Shown in pieces: positions 8,704-17,706 of a DNA stretch of 64,000 nucleotides (its first letter is position 1; every line of letters begins with the position of its first letter). Position numbers and translations under genes: made by a program. The notes below the pieces were generated by a model. It was not told the DNA's origin. It did no database searches and saw only the letters and a list, made by a program, of their open reading frames with translations. This stretch comes from CAYZJB01 sp964602985 (GTDB lineage: Bacteria > CLD3 > SB21), in contig CAZRTJ010000018.1 in assembly GCA_964602985.1 (NCBI GenBank), positions 1-64,000 of the forward strand. Reading direction: 5' to 3'.

Positions 8704-9021
8704 CTTGTTCATATACATATCCGCTCCGGCGGACAGGACGCGGCGCTTGTTGGCGGCGACCGTGAGGACCATGATGGGAATGTGCTGTGTCTCGGGGAGG
8801 GATTTCAATTCTTCGCACAGTTTGAGTCCGTCTTTGCCGGGCATCATGACGTCCAGCGTGATCAGGTCCGGTTTGTGCGACTTGGCCATTTCCATCGCTT
8901 CCATGCCGTCGCGCGCCTCAATGACTTCGTAGGAGGAAAAGCGCAGGATCCGATGGATCATTTCCCGCACATCCTCCTCGTCGTCGACCACGAGAATTTT
9001 CTTGTTGAATTTCTTTTCCAT
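8635..9021 (-). CDS. Single-domain response regulator (CheY-like)
   Basis: A 128-residue receiver domain with nothing attached. Conserved residues are the acidic pair D13-D14, the phospho-acceptor D57 (LITLDVMMPG), T87 (MVLTVAA) and K106. The usual Pro after the Lys is replaced by Leu (NKLF). It has no output domain, so it should act by protein-protein contact. No histidine kinase lies in the window. It has its own promoter at 9032-9061 in the recG-facing intergenic region and overlaps the Rsm22-like gene tail to tail. Confidence 0.9.
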   Translation of the reverse strand: MEKKFNKKILVVDDEEDVREMIHRILRFSSYEVIEARDGMEAMEMAKSHKPDLITLDVMMPGKDGLKLCEELKSLPETQHIPIMVLTVAANKRRVLSAGADMYMNKLFSIDEFVSAVDSLVNRSPASH

Positions 9022-9031
9022 GTTCGCAATG

Positions 9032-9061
9032 AATATATTAAAACAGGTGGCGGCTTGTCAA
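9032..9061 (-). promoter_or_regulatory. Promoter of the response regulator
   Basis: On the minus strand: TTGACA (9061-9056), 18 bases, TATATT (9037-9032), about 10 bases before the start codon of the gene beginning at 9021. Confidence 0.55.
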
Positions 9062-9110
9062 TTGACTCCCGCTGGAGTAACCAAACCATAACATTGTCTA
9101 CGCAATTTCC

Positions 9111-11228
9111 ATGGCGGATCTGACACTGGACTCCGATGTGCGGTATGTATCCGGCATCGGCCCCAAGCGAGCCCAGGCCCTGTACGACGAGGGAATCTTC
9201 TCGATTTACGATCTGTTGCGTCACTTCCCGAGGCGTTACTTGGACCGTTCCAATATCGTGCGCATTCGAGATGTGCGCGTGGGCGAGTCGTATACGATCG
9301 TGGGAAAGGTTGCGCGGATGGGACTGATCCGCAACCGGACATCCCGCGGTCAACGGTTCAAGCTGGTCCTCGAAGACGACAGCGCCGCCCTCGATCTGGT
9401 GTGGTTTCAAGGCGCACCGTACTATGCAAGGATGTTTGAAGAAGGGGAATGGCTGGCGGTGTTTGGACGTGTCGAGTTCTACGGCCGGAGTCTGCAGATG
9501 ACGCATCCGGAGTTTGACCGATTGGATGAGGAATCCGAAAACCCCATGCTCCACACGGGCGCGATCGTTCCGCTGTATCCGTCCTCGGAAGCGCTGAAGG
9601 CGCAGAACTTCGACAGCCGGGGATTTCGACGGATCATTCGTCCTCTGCTGGATGTAACGAGTCAGATGGAGGAAACGCTGTCCTTGTCCATCGTGGAGGG
9701 TCATCGTCTGCTGTCCATCGGGGCGGCCTATCGACAGATTCACTTTCCATCGTCTGCGGACAATCTCGCGCACGCGCGGCGAAGGCTGAAGTTTGAGGAG
9801 TTGTTCTATCTTCAATTGCTCCTCGCGTACCGGAAGCAGAAAATCAAGAGCGACGACCGGGGGATTGCGTTTGATACCGTCGGCAACAAGACGCGGCAGT
9901 TGGCCTCGCAACTGCCTTTTGAATTGACGCCGGCACAGCGGCACGTGTTGCGCGAGATTGTCGACGACATGCGATCCCCGCGGCCGATGAACCGTCTCAT
10001 CCAGGGCGATGTCGGCAGCGGCAAGACCATCGTCGCCGTGTTCTGCCTGCTGATGGCCGTCGAACACGGTTTTCAGACAGCCTTGATGGTCCCGACCGAA
10101 ATCCTGGCCGAGCAACATACCATCGTGATGCAGGAGTTGTTGTGGGGATTGGATGTCCAGGTGCGCCTGCTGAAAGGGGGACAGAAGAAGACGGAACGCG
10201 AGCGCATCGTTCGTGAAGTGGCCGCTCATCAGGTGGACATCGTCATCGGAACGCACGCGATTTTTCAGGAACAGATCGAATTTGCCAAACTCGGGTTAAT
10301 CGTTGTGGACGAACAGCATCGCTTCGGCGTGATTCAACGTGCGGAGATTCGCCGCAAGGCGATTGAAAAAGGATTTCATCCGGATGTTCTGGTCATGACA
10401 GCCACGCCCATTCCCCGCACGCTGGCCATGGCGCTCTACGGAGATCTGGACGTTTCCGTCATCGGGGAGCTGCCAGGAGGACGCAAACCGATACGCACCG
10501 CGCTTCGGACGGACGATGCGCGCGACAAGGTGTATGAGTTTATTCGGTCGGAAATTCAAAAAGGCCGCCAAGCCTACATCGTGTATCCTCTGATCGAGAC
10601 CAGTGAAAAGGTCGATCTGAAAGCCGCGACCGACGCCTTCGAACTTCTTTCCGGCAAAACGTTTGCCGATCTCCGGGTCGGCCTTCTGCACGGTCGCCTG
10701 AAAACCGATGAAAAGCAGTCCACGATGGCGCGATTCAAGAATCGAGAACTGGACGTGCTGGTGAGCACGACCGTCATCGAGGTTGGCGTGAATGTCCCCA
10801 ATGCCACCGTCATGCTGATCGAACACGCGGAGCGATTCGGACTCAGCCAGTTGCACCAGCTGAGAGGCCGTGTCGGACGCGGATCCGATCAGTCGTACTG
10901 CATTCTGATGACGGACAGGAAGTTTCTGAACGACGAGACGCGGGCGCGCCTGCAGATCATGGAATCCACCACCGACGGATTCCGCATTGCGGAAGAAGAT
11001 CTGAAAATACGCGGGCCGGGCGAACTGTTCGGCACGAAGCAGTCCGGCCTGCCTGAACTGCGGATTGCGCATCTGATTGAGGATCGTGAACTGATGGGGG
11101 AGGCGCGGAAGGCCGCGTTTGATCTGGTCCATCGCGACCCCCAGCTTCGGGACCCCCGCCATGTCTGCATCCAAAAGAAACTTCGAAGTGAATACCTGGA
11201 CAAGCTGGAACTTGCGAGCGTGAGTTAG
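9111..11228 (+). CDS. recG: ATP-dependent DNA helicase RecG
   Basis: A 705-residue RecG, which reverses stalled replication forks and unwinds branched DNA. In order: N-terminal helical/OB wedge domain (YVSGIGPKRAQALYDEGI, then HFPRRYLDRS), helicase motif I (GDVGSGKTI), motif II as DEQHRFG (the RecG signature), motif III (TATPIPRT), the C-terminal helicase half with QLRGRVGRG, and the C-terminal LKIRGPGELFGTKQSG block. Length is typical. It starts 90 bases from the divergent response-regulator gene. Confidence 0.97.
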   Translation: MADLTLDSDVRYVSGIGPKRAQALYDEGIFSIYDLLRHFPRRYLDRSNIVRIRDVRVGESYTIVGKVARMGLIRNRTSRGQRFKLVLEDDSAALDLVWFQGAPYYARMFEEGEWLAVFGRVEFYGRSLQMTHPEFDRLDEESENPMLHTGAIVPLYPSSEALKAQNFDSRGFRRIIRPLLDVTSQMEETLSLSIVEGHRLLSIGAAYRQIHFPSSADNLAHARRRLKFEELFYLQLLLAYRKQKIKSDDRGIAFDTVGNKTRQLASQLPFELTPAQRHVLREIVDDMRSPRPMNRLIQGDVGSGKTIVAVFCLLMAVEHGFQTALMVPTEILAEQHTIVMQELLWGLDVQVRLLKGGQKKTERERIVREVAAHQVDIVIGTHAIFQEQIEFAKLGLIVVDEQHRFGVIQRAEIRRKAIEKGFHPDVLVMTATPIPRTLAMALYGDLDVSVIGELPGGRKPIRTALRTDDARDKVYEFIRSEIQKGRQAYIVYPLIETSEKVDLKAATDAFELLSGKTFADLRVGLLHGRLKTDEKQSTMARFKNRELDVLVSTTVIEVGVNVPNATVMLIEHAERFGLSQLHQLRGRVGRGSDQSYCILMTDRKFLNDETRARLQIMESTTDGFRIAEEDLKIRGPGELFGTKQSGLPELRIAHLIEDRELMGEARKAAFDLVHRDPQLRDPRHVCIQKKLRSEYLDKLELASVS

Positions 11229-11356
11229 CTGACAGACACCCGCTTGGTCGTCGCGGGCGCTCGGCACGGGCCGGTCCGATATCCGCCGTCTTCCCTGCAC
11301 ATTAAACCATTTCGCTCCGTCCGCGTCTATCGTTCAAACAAACATAAGGAGATGGT

Positions 11357-11962
11357 ATGAAACGAAGTCTATGGCTGGCCGCTTTCTTTCTGATCGGCGG
11401 CTCGGCCTTTGCGCAAGAGGAACAAGAGTTTGCGTGGAGCGGCGAGCCGGATGAAGATGTCTTTGTCTGGATGGGCGGGATGGAGTTGCCCGAATTACCG
11501 GACTTGCCGGGACTGCCGGAATTCATGTCGGACATGGATGCGGACGTGGAAGTCGACGTGATGGAAATGGGCGATGGCAAGGGGCTGGAACTCACCAAAG
11601 ATCAGCGCGACAAGATCCATCAAATCCGCACACAGACGCGCAAGGCCAACATTCCCCTGGAAGCGGATCTGAAACTGAAGGAAATGGAATTACACGAGCT
11701 GGTTCAAATGGACACGCCTGCCAAGGACCGGATCGCCGCGAAGGTGAAGGAAATCGAAGGCATCCGGACGCAACTTCGGTTGAACAAGCTGAACGGCCGC
11801 GTCGATCAGCGCAATGTGCTGACCAAGGAACAGCGTGACAAGCTGCAAGAAATGAGAATGACGCGTCACATGCGCGTTCATCGTTTTCCAGGCATGCGCG
11901 GACGCGATGGCGACGGATTCAAGATGAAACGCTTTATGATCGAGCGGGACAAAGACCGATAA
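11357..11962 (+). CDS. Spy/CpxP-like periplasmic protein (LTxxQ motifs)
   Basis: A 201-residue secreted protein. The signal peptide (MKRSLWLAAFFLIGGSAFAQ) is cut after AFA, then comes an acidic, Met/Pro-rich segment (20-75). A helical region carries two LTKxQRDK motifs about 75 residues apart (LTKDQRDKIHQI and LTKEQRDKLQEM), as in Spy/CpxP chaperones and heavy-metal-resistance proteins. The C terminus is Arg/Met/Asp-rich and could bind metal. SD AAGGAGA precedes the ATG by 5 bases; a strong terminator follows. Periplasmic chaperone or envelope-stress role is inferred from the motif only. Confidence 0.78.
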   Translation: MKRSLWLAAFFLIGGSAFAQEEQEFAWSGEPDEDVFVWMGGMELPELPDLPGLPEFMSDMDADVEVDVMEMGDGKGLELTKDQRDKIHQIRTQTRKANIPLEADLKLKEMELHELVQMDTPAKDRIAAKVKEIEGIRTQLRLNKLNGRVDQRNVLTKEQRDKLQEMRMTRHMRVHRFPGMRGRDGDGFKMKRFMIERDKDR

Positions 11963-11989
11963 TTTCTTTTTCTCTCGGTTCCTCCTCGC

Positions 11990-12032
11990 GCCGCAAAAGC
12001 TCATTTTCGTAGCTTTTGCGGCGGTTTTTTTT
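11990..12032 (+). terminator. Rho-independent terminator
   Basis: Stem GCCGCAAAAGCT (11990-12001) pairs with AGCTTTTGCGGC (12011-12022), followed by GG and eight Ts. Confidence 0.92.
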
Positions 12033-12076
12033 AAATTGCCCACGGTATTGCATTCTCAGGAATTTCATTCATTCAG

Positions 12077-13348
12077 GTGACGATGACGCCTCCCGTTCAC
12101 ACGCGCATATCGACCATGGCCGCCGGGTTGATTGGTTCGCAAATTCTCGGAATTGCCGCAGACATTCGGGCTCTGGTGGGCCAGGGGAAGAAGATCTGCA
12201 ATCTCACGGTGGGCGATTTCAGTCCGAAGCAATTTCGGATTCCACTGCTGTTGGAGGAGTCCATTATCCGGCGGTACCGCGAAGGGGAGACCAATTATCC
12301 TCCTTCCGACGGAATGATGGATTTGCGAAAAGCCATTCGCGAGTTTTACAAAACGTGGTTGGATGTGGATTACCCGGAATCTTCCATCCTGATCGCCAGC
12401 GGGGCGCGTCCGATCATCTACGGGATCTATCAGGCCCTGGTCGATCCCGGAGAAAAAGTGGTATATCCGACGCCATCGTGGAATAATAATCATTATGTGC
12501 ACATGGTCGGTGCGCAGGGATGTCCGGTCGTCTGCGCGCCGGAAACTGCTTTCCTGCCCACGCGTTCTCTGCTTGAGCCTCACGTGCGTGATGCCGTTCT
12601 GCTTTCTTTGAATTCTCCCCTGAATCCGACGGGTACAGCAGTCTCACGGGACACGCTGCGGGGGATTTGCGAGATGGTTCTGGAAGAAAACGCCAGACGG
12701 GGCCCCGGTGGGCGGCCTCTATACGTCATGTACGATCAGGTGTATTGGATGCTGACGTTCGGCGATACGCGGCACGTGCATCCGCTCGAATTGTATCCGG
12801 AACTCCGGCCTTATGTTCTGTTCGTCGACGCGATTTCCAAATCGTTTGCCGCGACGGGGACGCGCGTGGGATGGTGCGTCGGTCCCGAGGACGTGGTGAG
12901 CCGGATGAGTGCGATCATCGGGCATGTCGGAGCCTGGGCGCCGCGCGCGGAGCAACTTGCGACGGCGGATCTCCTCGTGAACAAGGCGGAGATCGAAACC
13001 TATCACACCACCATGAAGCGCGGTATTCAGGAACGACTGGAGAGTTTGTATCAGGGATTGAAGGAAATGCAGACGGCCGGACTGCCTGTGTGCGTGATCC
13101 CGCCTGCCGGCGCGATCTATTTGTCCGTTCGATTCGATTTGTGCGGTCGCACGGTCGGAGGCCGGGTCATGGAGTCCAACGAGACGATCCGACAATATCT
13201 CTTGCAGGAAGCCGGATTTGCCATCGTACCATTTGAAGCGTTTGCGTATGAAGGCGAGTCGGGATGGTTTCGTCTTTCTGTCGGGGCGGTCTCGCCAGAG
13301 GAAATCCGGGAGGCGCTTCCGCGAGTACGAAAGGCCTTGACGGCATGA
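12077..13348 (+). CDS. PLP-dependent aminotransferase, class I/II
   Basis: A 423-residue fold-type I aminotransferase. Visible: N183 in NSPLNPTG, D220 and Y223 (MYDQVYW) that hold the pyridine ring, the PLP Schiff-base lysine K255 in DAISKSFAATGTRVGW, and the substrate-carboxylate Arg near the C terminus (GWFRLSVG). It resembles aspartate-type aminotransferases; the exact amino-acid pair cannot be read from the sequence. A second ATG (12083) is an alternative start. Its stop overlaps the next gene's ATG (ATGA at 13345), so the two are translationally coupled. Confidence 0.9.
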   Translation: MTMTPPVHTRISTMAAGLIGSQILGIAADIRALVGQGKKICNLTVGDFSPKQFRIPLLLEESIIRRYREGETNYPPSDGMMDLRKAIREFYKTWLDVDYPESSILIASGARPIIYGIYQALVDPGEKVVYPTPSWNNNHYVHMVGAQGCPVVCAPETAFLPTRSLLEPHVRDAVLLSLNSPLNPTGTAVSRDTLRGICEMVLEENARRGPGGRPLYVMYDQVYWMLTFGDTRHVHPLELYPELRPYVLFVDAISKSFAATGTRVGWCVGPEDVVSRMSAIIGHVGAWAPRAEQLATADLLVNKAEIETYHTTMKRGIQERLESLYQGLKEMQTAGLPVCVIPPAGAIYLSVRFDLCGRTVGGRVMESNETIRQYLLQEAGFAIVPFEAFAYEGESGWFRLSVGAVSPEEIREALPRVRKALTA

Positions 13349-14013
13349 TCGTTCAAGCGGGCACTCCGGCGCCGCCTTTGTCGATCCGAGAGTGGGCGCA
13401 AGGCGATCCGATGACGCTGAACGACTGCGTCGGGAGAGTCGTCCTGATCGAGGTGTTTCAGGTGAATTGTCCGGGGTGTTTCTTGTACGGATTGCCGGAA
13501 GCGGTCGAAGCGATTTCGCACTTTTCCAAAGAAGATTTGCAGGTCATCGGACTGGCGACGGCGTTTGAGGATTTCGAATTGAACACGATCGACCATTTGC
13601 GACTGCTGTTGGAGGAGGGCGAAGTGATCGGCGAGACGCGTCGCGCGCTGGAAGATCGGGAGTGGCTGGTGGACGGCAAGTTGCGCTATCGGATTCCATT
13701 TCCCGTTGCCGTCGATCGCCTGTCGCGTCCGACGGACGAGGGCCTCGATCGACAAGTAGACCATATTATTCGACGGGACATCACGAATTACGAGCGATTC
13801 AGTTATGGGGAACAGGCGCGCATCCGGGATCGCATTCGTCACTTTTTGCTGGGTCGCGAATGGGTGCCGGAGACATTTGAGCGCTACGGACTCCACGGGA
13901 CGCCGACCAGTATCCTGATCGACCGAAATGGGTTTCTCCGGTACAAGATTTTCGGCGCCGATGGCCAAACGCACACGCGCATACGCGAACTCCTGAAAGA
14001 ATCTCATGCGTGA
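13345..14013 (+). CDS. Thioredoxin-fold protein (TlpA/peroxiredoxin-like) with CPGC motif
   Basis: A 222-residue protein starting at the ATG that overlaps the aminotransferase stop. It begins like AhpC/TSA-TlpA proteins (AGTPAPPLSIREW, then VVLIEVFQVNCPGCFLYGLP). The active-site CPGC replaces the usual CxxC, and a cis-Pro loop occurs late (YGLHGTPTSILIDRNGFLRY). A long charged insertion (about 85-175) separates the halves. No signal peptide, so probably a cytoplasmic thiol oxidoreductase. The link to the adjacent aminotransferase is unknown. Confidence 0.78.
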   Translation: MIVQAGTPAPPLSIREWAQGDPMTLNDCVGRVVLIEVFQVNCPGCFLYGLPEAVEAISHFSKEDLQVIGLATAFEDFELNTIDHLRLLLEEGEVIGETRRALEDREWLVDGKLRYRIPFPVAVDRLSRPTDEGLDRQVDHIIRRDITNYERFSYGEQARIRDRIRHFLLGREWVPETFERYGLHGTPTSILIDRNGFLRYKIFGADGQTHTRIRELLKESHA

Positions 14014-14266
14014 AAAGACACCTACTGTCGAAGATGTCTTTGTCAATCTGCTGGCCGCGAGCAACGAAGACCCGAAAATCCGCAAATTCCTGATCGCCGT
14101 GGTCTCTCTGGACGACTTCGAACGGAATTCGCTGGTCAACACGTTTATCACGGAAATGTCGTTGAAGGGTGCGCCTGCGGAATTCATCCGGGCCGTTGCC
14201 GCTCTCCGGGATGCAACGCTTAGTCAGGAAGTGAAAAAGTGGCTGGACGCAGGACCATTGCCATGA
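14006..14266 (+). CDS. Small helical protein of unknown function
   Basis: An 86-residue open frame, overlapping the preceding gene by 8 bases and the following gene by 28 bases, so it sits inside a tightly packed operon. Predicted mostly helical (KIRKFLIAVVSLDDFERNSL; EFIRAVAALRDATLSQ); no cysteine, no signal, no membrane segment. Codon usage looks like its neighbours. I recognise no family. The overlaps on both sides support it being translated. Confidence 0.6.
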   Translation: MREKTPTVEDVFVNLLAASNEDPKIRKFLIAVVSLDDFERNSLVNTFITEMSLKGAPAEFIRAVAALRDATLSQEVKKWLDAGPLP

Positions 14267-15708
14267 CGGGGACAGGCGTGTTGACGGCGATGCTCGTGCT
14301 TTGGCCGCTGCTGAAAGATGCGGCTCCGATCGGGATGCCGTCCTATGTCGACTTCTTTAACAGTCGGTACATTATTGTCATTGACCCGGGCCATGGCGGG
14401 GGAAAACTCAAGGACGTCGGTTCCAGCGCCAACCTGGACGGCATCGTCCTGCGCGAGCGCGACGTGATGTGGGAATACGCGCTGCTGATTGAGAAGAAAT
14501 TGAAAGAACAGGGATACGTCGGCGTTTTCAAAACCAAAGAAGAAGTTGCCGACTCCACCATGTCCATCTTTGGACGAATGCGTCGGATTCGGGAATTCGG
14601 GGCGCGTGAAAAAAAGAAAGTCGTTGCCCTGAGTTTGCATTGGAATTATTTCGAGGAGCAACCGTGGGTCCGCGGGACGGAGATTTACATCGCCGAGACG
14701 CGGAATGCGCAGAGCCGCAAACTGGCGGAGTTCATCCAGGGCCACGTCCGGAATCACATGGAAATTCACGGCAAAGGATTCAAGAGCAAAGGCATCGTCG
14801 AACGGGATTACAAGTTTCTCCGGGAAAACGACCTGGCCGTTCTGATCGAATTGGGTTTTGCGAGCAATCCCGCCGACCTGCGGCTGCTGATCCACGAGCG
14901 TGACGCCATCGCGGGGGCGATCGTCGAGGGAATCAACGGGTTTTCCTCCTACCTGGAAAAGAATTCCGTCAACCGCGAGGCGGAGGTGGACTCCACGAAC
15001 CTGTTGGGTCGCAACGAGTTCTACTCGTTGAACAAAACGCCTTTGGGTTGGAGTTGGCGGCCGGAGCAGATCTCCGCGAAGACGCGGAAGCTGCTGGAAA
15101 CGCATGACGCGATGTGTGATGCCGGAGATTCTGCGAAGACGCTGTACCTGACATTCGACAACGGATTTGAGAACGGATACACCGAAACGATTCTGGATGT
15201 TCTGAAGGCTCATCAAGTCAAAGCGACGTTCTTCATCACCGGTGCATACCTGAAGAACGCCAAATCCATCGTGCAACGAATGATCGACGAAGGACACATC
15301 GTCGGCAATCACTCGATGCATCATCTGAGTCAGCCGAAATTGGAATACGGCCAGGCCAAGGAAGAGATCCTGGAATTGGAACGAGCGATGTACGACTCGA
15401 CGGAATACAAGATGTCGTACTTTCGTCCCCCGAGCGGAGAGTACAGCGAGCGCTCGTTGGCGCTGGCGTCCTGGCTCGGCTATCGGACCGTGTTCTGGAC
15501 TTTCGCCTACGACGACTGGGACACGCAGAACCAAAGAGGCTGGCAGTACGCGCACAAGAAAATACTGGCCAATGTTTCCCCCGGGGCCATTATGCTCCTG
15601 CACGGCACCTCGCGCGACAACGCGCAAGCGCTGGATCGTGTGCTGACCGACCTGAAGTCACAAGGATACGAATTCCGCTCTCTCGACGCGATCGACGGAA
15701 GGGAATAG
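14239..15708 (+). CDS. N-acetylmuramoyl-L-alanine amidase (CwlD-like) fused to PdaA-like deacetylase
   Basis: A 489-residue fusion. Residues 9-27 form a signal anchor. Residues 44-240 are an Amidase_3 domain with zinc ligands H52 (IDPGHGG), E73 and H134 (SLHWN) and catalytic E204 (LIELGF). Residues 265-489 are a NodB polysaccharide deacetylase closely resembling Bacillus PdaA: D307 in LYLTFDNGFENGYT, H358 and H362 in GNHSMHH, FRPPSGEYS, TVFWTFAYDDW and PGAIMLLHGTSRDNAQAL. In spore formers CwlD strips the peptide from MurNAc and PdaA then makes muramic delta-lactam; here both steps sit on one chain. The window holds no sporulation genes. The start overlaps the upstream small gene by 28 bases. 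Confidence 0.88.
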   Translation: MAGRRTIAMTGTGVLTAMLVLWPLLKDAAPIGMPSYVDFFNSRYIIVIDPGHGGGKLKDVGSSANLDGIVLRERDVMWEYALLIEKKLKEQGYVGVFKTKEEVADSTMSIFGRMRRIREFGAREKKKVVALSLHWNYFEEQPWVRGTEIYIAETRNAQSRKLAEFIQGHVRNHMEIHGKGFKSKGIVERDYKFLRENDLAVLIELGFASNPADLRLLIHERDAIAGAIVEGINGFSSYLEKNSVNREAEVDSTNLLGRNEFYSLNKTPLGWSWRPEQISAKTRKLLETHDAMCDAGDSAKTLYLTFDNGFENGYTETILDVLKAHQVKATFFITGAYLKNAKSIVQRMIDEGHIVGNHSMHHLSQPKLEYGQAKEEILELERAMYDSTEYKMSYFRPPSGEYSERSLALASWLGYRTVFWTFAYDDWDTQNQRGWQYAHKKILANVSPGAIMLLHGTSRDNAQALDRVLTDLKSQGYEFRSLDAIDGRE

Positions 15709-15771
15709 CCGGCGCCAACGCGGAACGTTGTTTCCTGTGATACCGAATCCATGCATCGGACAAGGCCTGAT

Positions 15772-17229
15772 ATGGACGAGCGACAAGAAGCACATTTTTC
15801 CGAGACAGCGGATGGCCGCGTGGCGGCCGGCGAGGAGGCGTCCCCGAGGTCCTTGTGGCGGGATATTCGTGAAGCGATCGCCGGGAGCGAGCAGGATTTC
15901 ACGAAAGGAAGCCTCGGACGAGCGATCACGCTGCTCTCCATACCCATGGTTCTGGAAATGTCGATGGAATCGCTGTTTGGGATCGTCGACGTATTCTTCG
16001 TCTCGCAATTGGGTCCGAATGCCGTAGCGGCGGTGGGCGTGACGGAGTCCATGCTGACGATCCTGTTTGGAATTGCGATCGGCATTTGCATGGGCACGAC
16101 CGCGATGGTCGCGCGCCGCATCGGTGAGAAGGACGAACACGGGGCGTCGGTGGCCGCAGCGCAAGCGATTTGGATCGGCGTTGCCGTGTCGATTCCGATC
16201 GCGCTGGTCGGATGGTTTTTCACGCCGGAGTTGTTTTCGCTGATGGGTGCGTCTGACGAGGTCGTGCGGACGGGCGCTTCGTACGGGCAGTGGATGTTCA
16301 CCGGCAATCTGACCATCATGCTGCTGTTTCTGAACAACGCGATCTTTCGCGGGGCGGGCGACGCCGCGATGGCCATGCGTGCGCTCTGGATCTCCAACGG
16401 AATCAACATCGTCCTCGACCCGTGTCTGATCCTGGGGCTCGGACCGTTCCCGGAACTGGGCATCACGGGCGCGGCGATTGCGACCAACATCGGCCGCGGA
16501 ACCGGCGTCTTGTTTCAATGCTACATGCTGTGGCGCGGACACAGCCGCGTACACATCCACCGGCAGAATTTCCACGTTCAGCCAAAGGTTTTGTGGAAGT
16601 TGATCACTGTTTCCCTCGGTGGGGTTTTTCAATTTCTCATCGCCACGGCGAGTTGGGTCGGACTGGTTCGGATCATCGCATTGTTTGGAAGCTCGGCCAT
16701 CGCGGGGTATACGATTGCTTTGAGGATCATCGTCGTGGCGATTTTGCCGTCGTGGGGGATGAGCAATGCCGCGGCGACGCTGGTCGGTCAGAATCTGGGA
16801 GCGGGTCAGCCGGAACGCGCGGAAAAATCTGTTTGGGTGACGGGATTGTGGAATGCAGTGTTCTTGGGCTGCGTCTCTGTCGTTTTTATCGTCTTCGCGG
16901 AGCGGCTGGTGGGGTTGTTTACCACGGACGCGGATGTTCTGGCGTATGGGACCGATTGTCTGCGTTTTGTGAGTTATGGGTATGTCTTTTATGCGTACGG
17001 CATGGTGATGGTGCAGGCCTTCAACGGCGCGGGAGACACATATACGCCGACGGTGATTAATTTCTTCTGTTACTGGTTATTCCAAATTCCGCTTGCGTAT
17101 GTTCTCGCCGTCCCCGCGGGCATCGGGGCCAAGGGAGCATTTGCGGCAATCACCATAGCCGAGTCGATCATCACCATTGTCGGAGTGACCGTGTTTCGCA
17201 GGGGGAAATGGAAGATGCAGAAGATTTAG
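15772..17229 (+). CDS. MATE family efflux transporter
   Basis: About 485 residues with two MatE halves of six helices each. The first begins at RAITLLSIPMVLEMSMESLF, and the second at KLITVSLGGVFQFLIATASW. Conserved MATE features include the AVGVTESM region, AAATLVGQNLGAGQPERAEK and the late QAFNGAGDTYTPT. It exports drugs or other cations in exchange for Na+ or H+; the substrate is unknown. ATG 15772 has AAGG six bases upstream and is preferred over ATG 15751, which has none. An acidic cytoplasmic N-terminal tail of about 45 residues precedes helix 1. Confidence 0.92.
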   Translation: MDERQEAHFSETADGRVAAGEEASPRSLWRDIREAIAGSEQDFTKGSLGRAITLLSIPMVLEMSMESLFGIVDVFFVSQLGPNAVAAVGVTESMLTILFGIAIGICMGTTAMVARRIGEKDEHGASVAAAQAIWIGVAVSIPIALVGWFFTPELFSLMGASDEVVRTGASYGQWMFTGNLTIMLLFLNNAIFRGAGDAAMAMRALWISNGINIVLDPCLILGLGPFPELGITGAAIATNIGRGTGVLFQCYMLWRGHSRVHIHRQNFHVQPKVLWKLITVSLGGVFQFLIATASWVGLVRIIALFGSSAIAGYTIALRIIVVAILPSWGMSNAAATLVGQNLGAGQPERAEKSVWVTGLWNAVFLGCVSVVFIVFAERLVGLFTTDADVLAYGTDCLRFVSYGYVFYAYGMVMVQAFNGAGDTYTPTVINFFCYWLFQIPLAYVLAVPAGIGAKGAFAAITIAESIITIVGVTVFRRGKWKMQKI

Positions 17230-17370
17230 AGATGACAGGGAAAGACACAGTCTGCCGGAAAATTCGTCATCTTTGAGATCGGCGCGTGACGCTCAGTCGC
17301 TACATATCATGGCTTTGACGTCTGGCATGTGTTTTGAGGATATTTTCGTAAACCAAATGTGGAGGAAGCC

Positions 17371-17646
17371 GTGAAGCTTTTTGCGCTATTCCTGTTCGTA
17401 ATTTTCCTGTCCTGTTCTCCCACGTATGTCGTGCAGGATCCACCGCTTGACGTTGAGGAGGTCATTCCAGCCCGGCCGCGAGGGGAAGTGATATGGGTCA
17501 AGGGCCACCACGTCTGGAGAAAGGGGCGCTGGGTGTGGGTTTCCGGGCACTGGCAGAAAGCGCGACACGGTCGCGTGTGGGTCGCGGGACACTGGAAGAA
17601 GACGCCTCGCGGATGGGTGTGGGTCGACGGCCACTGGCGTCGGTGA
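17371..17646 (+). CDS. YXWGXW-repeat lipoprotein
   Basis: A 91-residue small lipoprotein: VKLFALFLFVIFLSCSP with lipobox LSC, then three to four Trp-rich repeats of the form W-V-x-G-H-W (VWVSGHWQK, VWVAGHWKK, VWVDGHWRR). This matches the YXWGXW family of surface or periplasmic proteins of unknown role. The start is GTG 17371: GGAGG at 17361-17365 sits 5 bases before it. The earlier in-frame GTG 17359 would place that SD inside the gene. Confidence 0.8.
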   Translation: MKLFALFLFVIFLSCSPTYVVQDPPLDVEEVIPARPRGEVIWVKGHHVWRKGRWVWVSGHWQKARHGRVWVAGHWKKTPRGWVWVDGHWRR

Positions 17647-17706
17647 GGGCGGTTCATTCGCGGAATGAGTCGTCGGTTATCCTTTCCCGTCGATGGATTC
17701 CCCTCG

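Noticed and set aside
8958..10256. 432-codon open frame opposite recG
   Set aside because: Antisense shadow of RecG in high-GC DNA.
14224..15627. 467-codon open frame opposite the amidase-deacetylase gene
   Set aside because: Antisense shadow; the plus strand has complete catalytic motifs.
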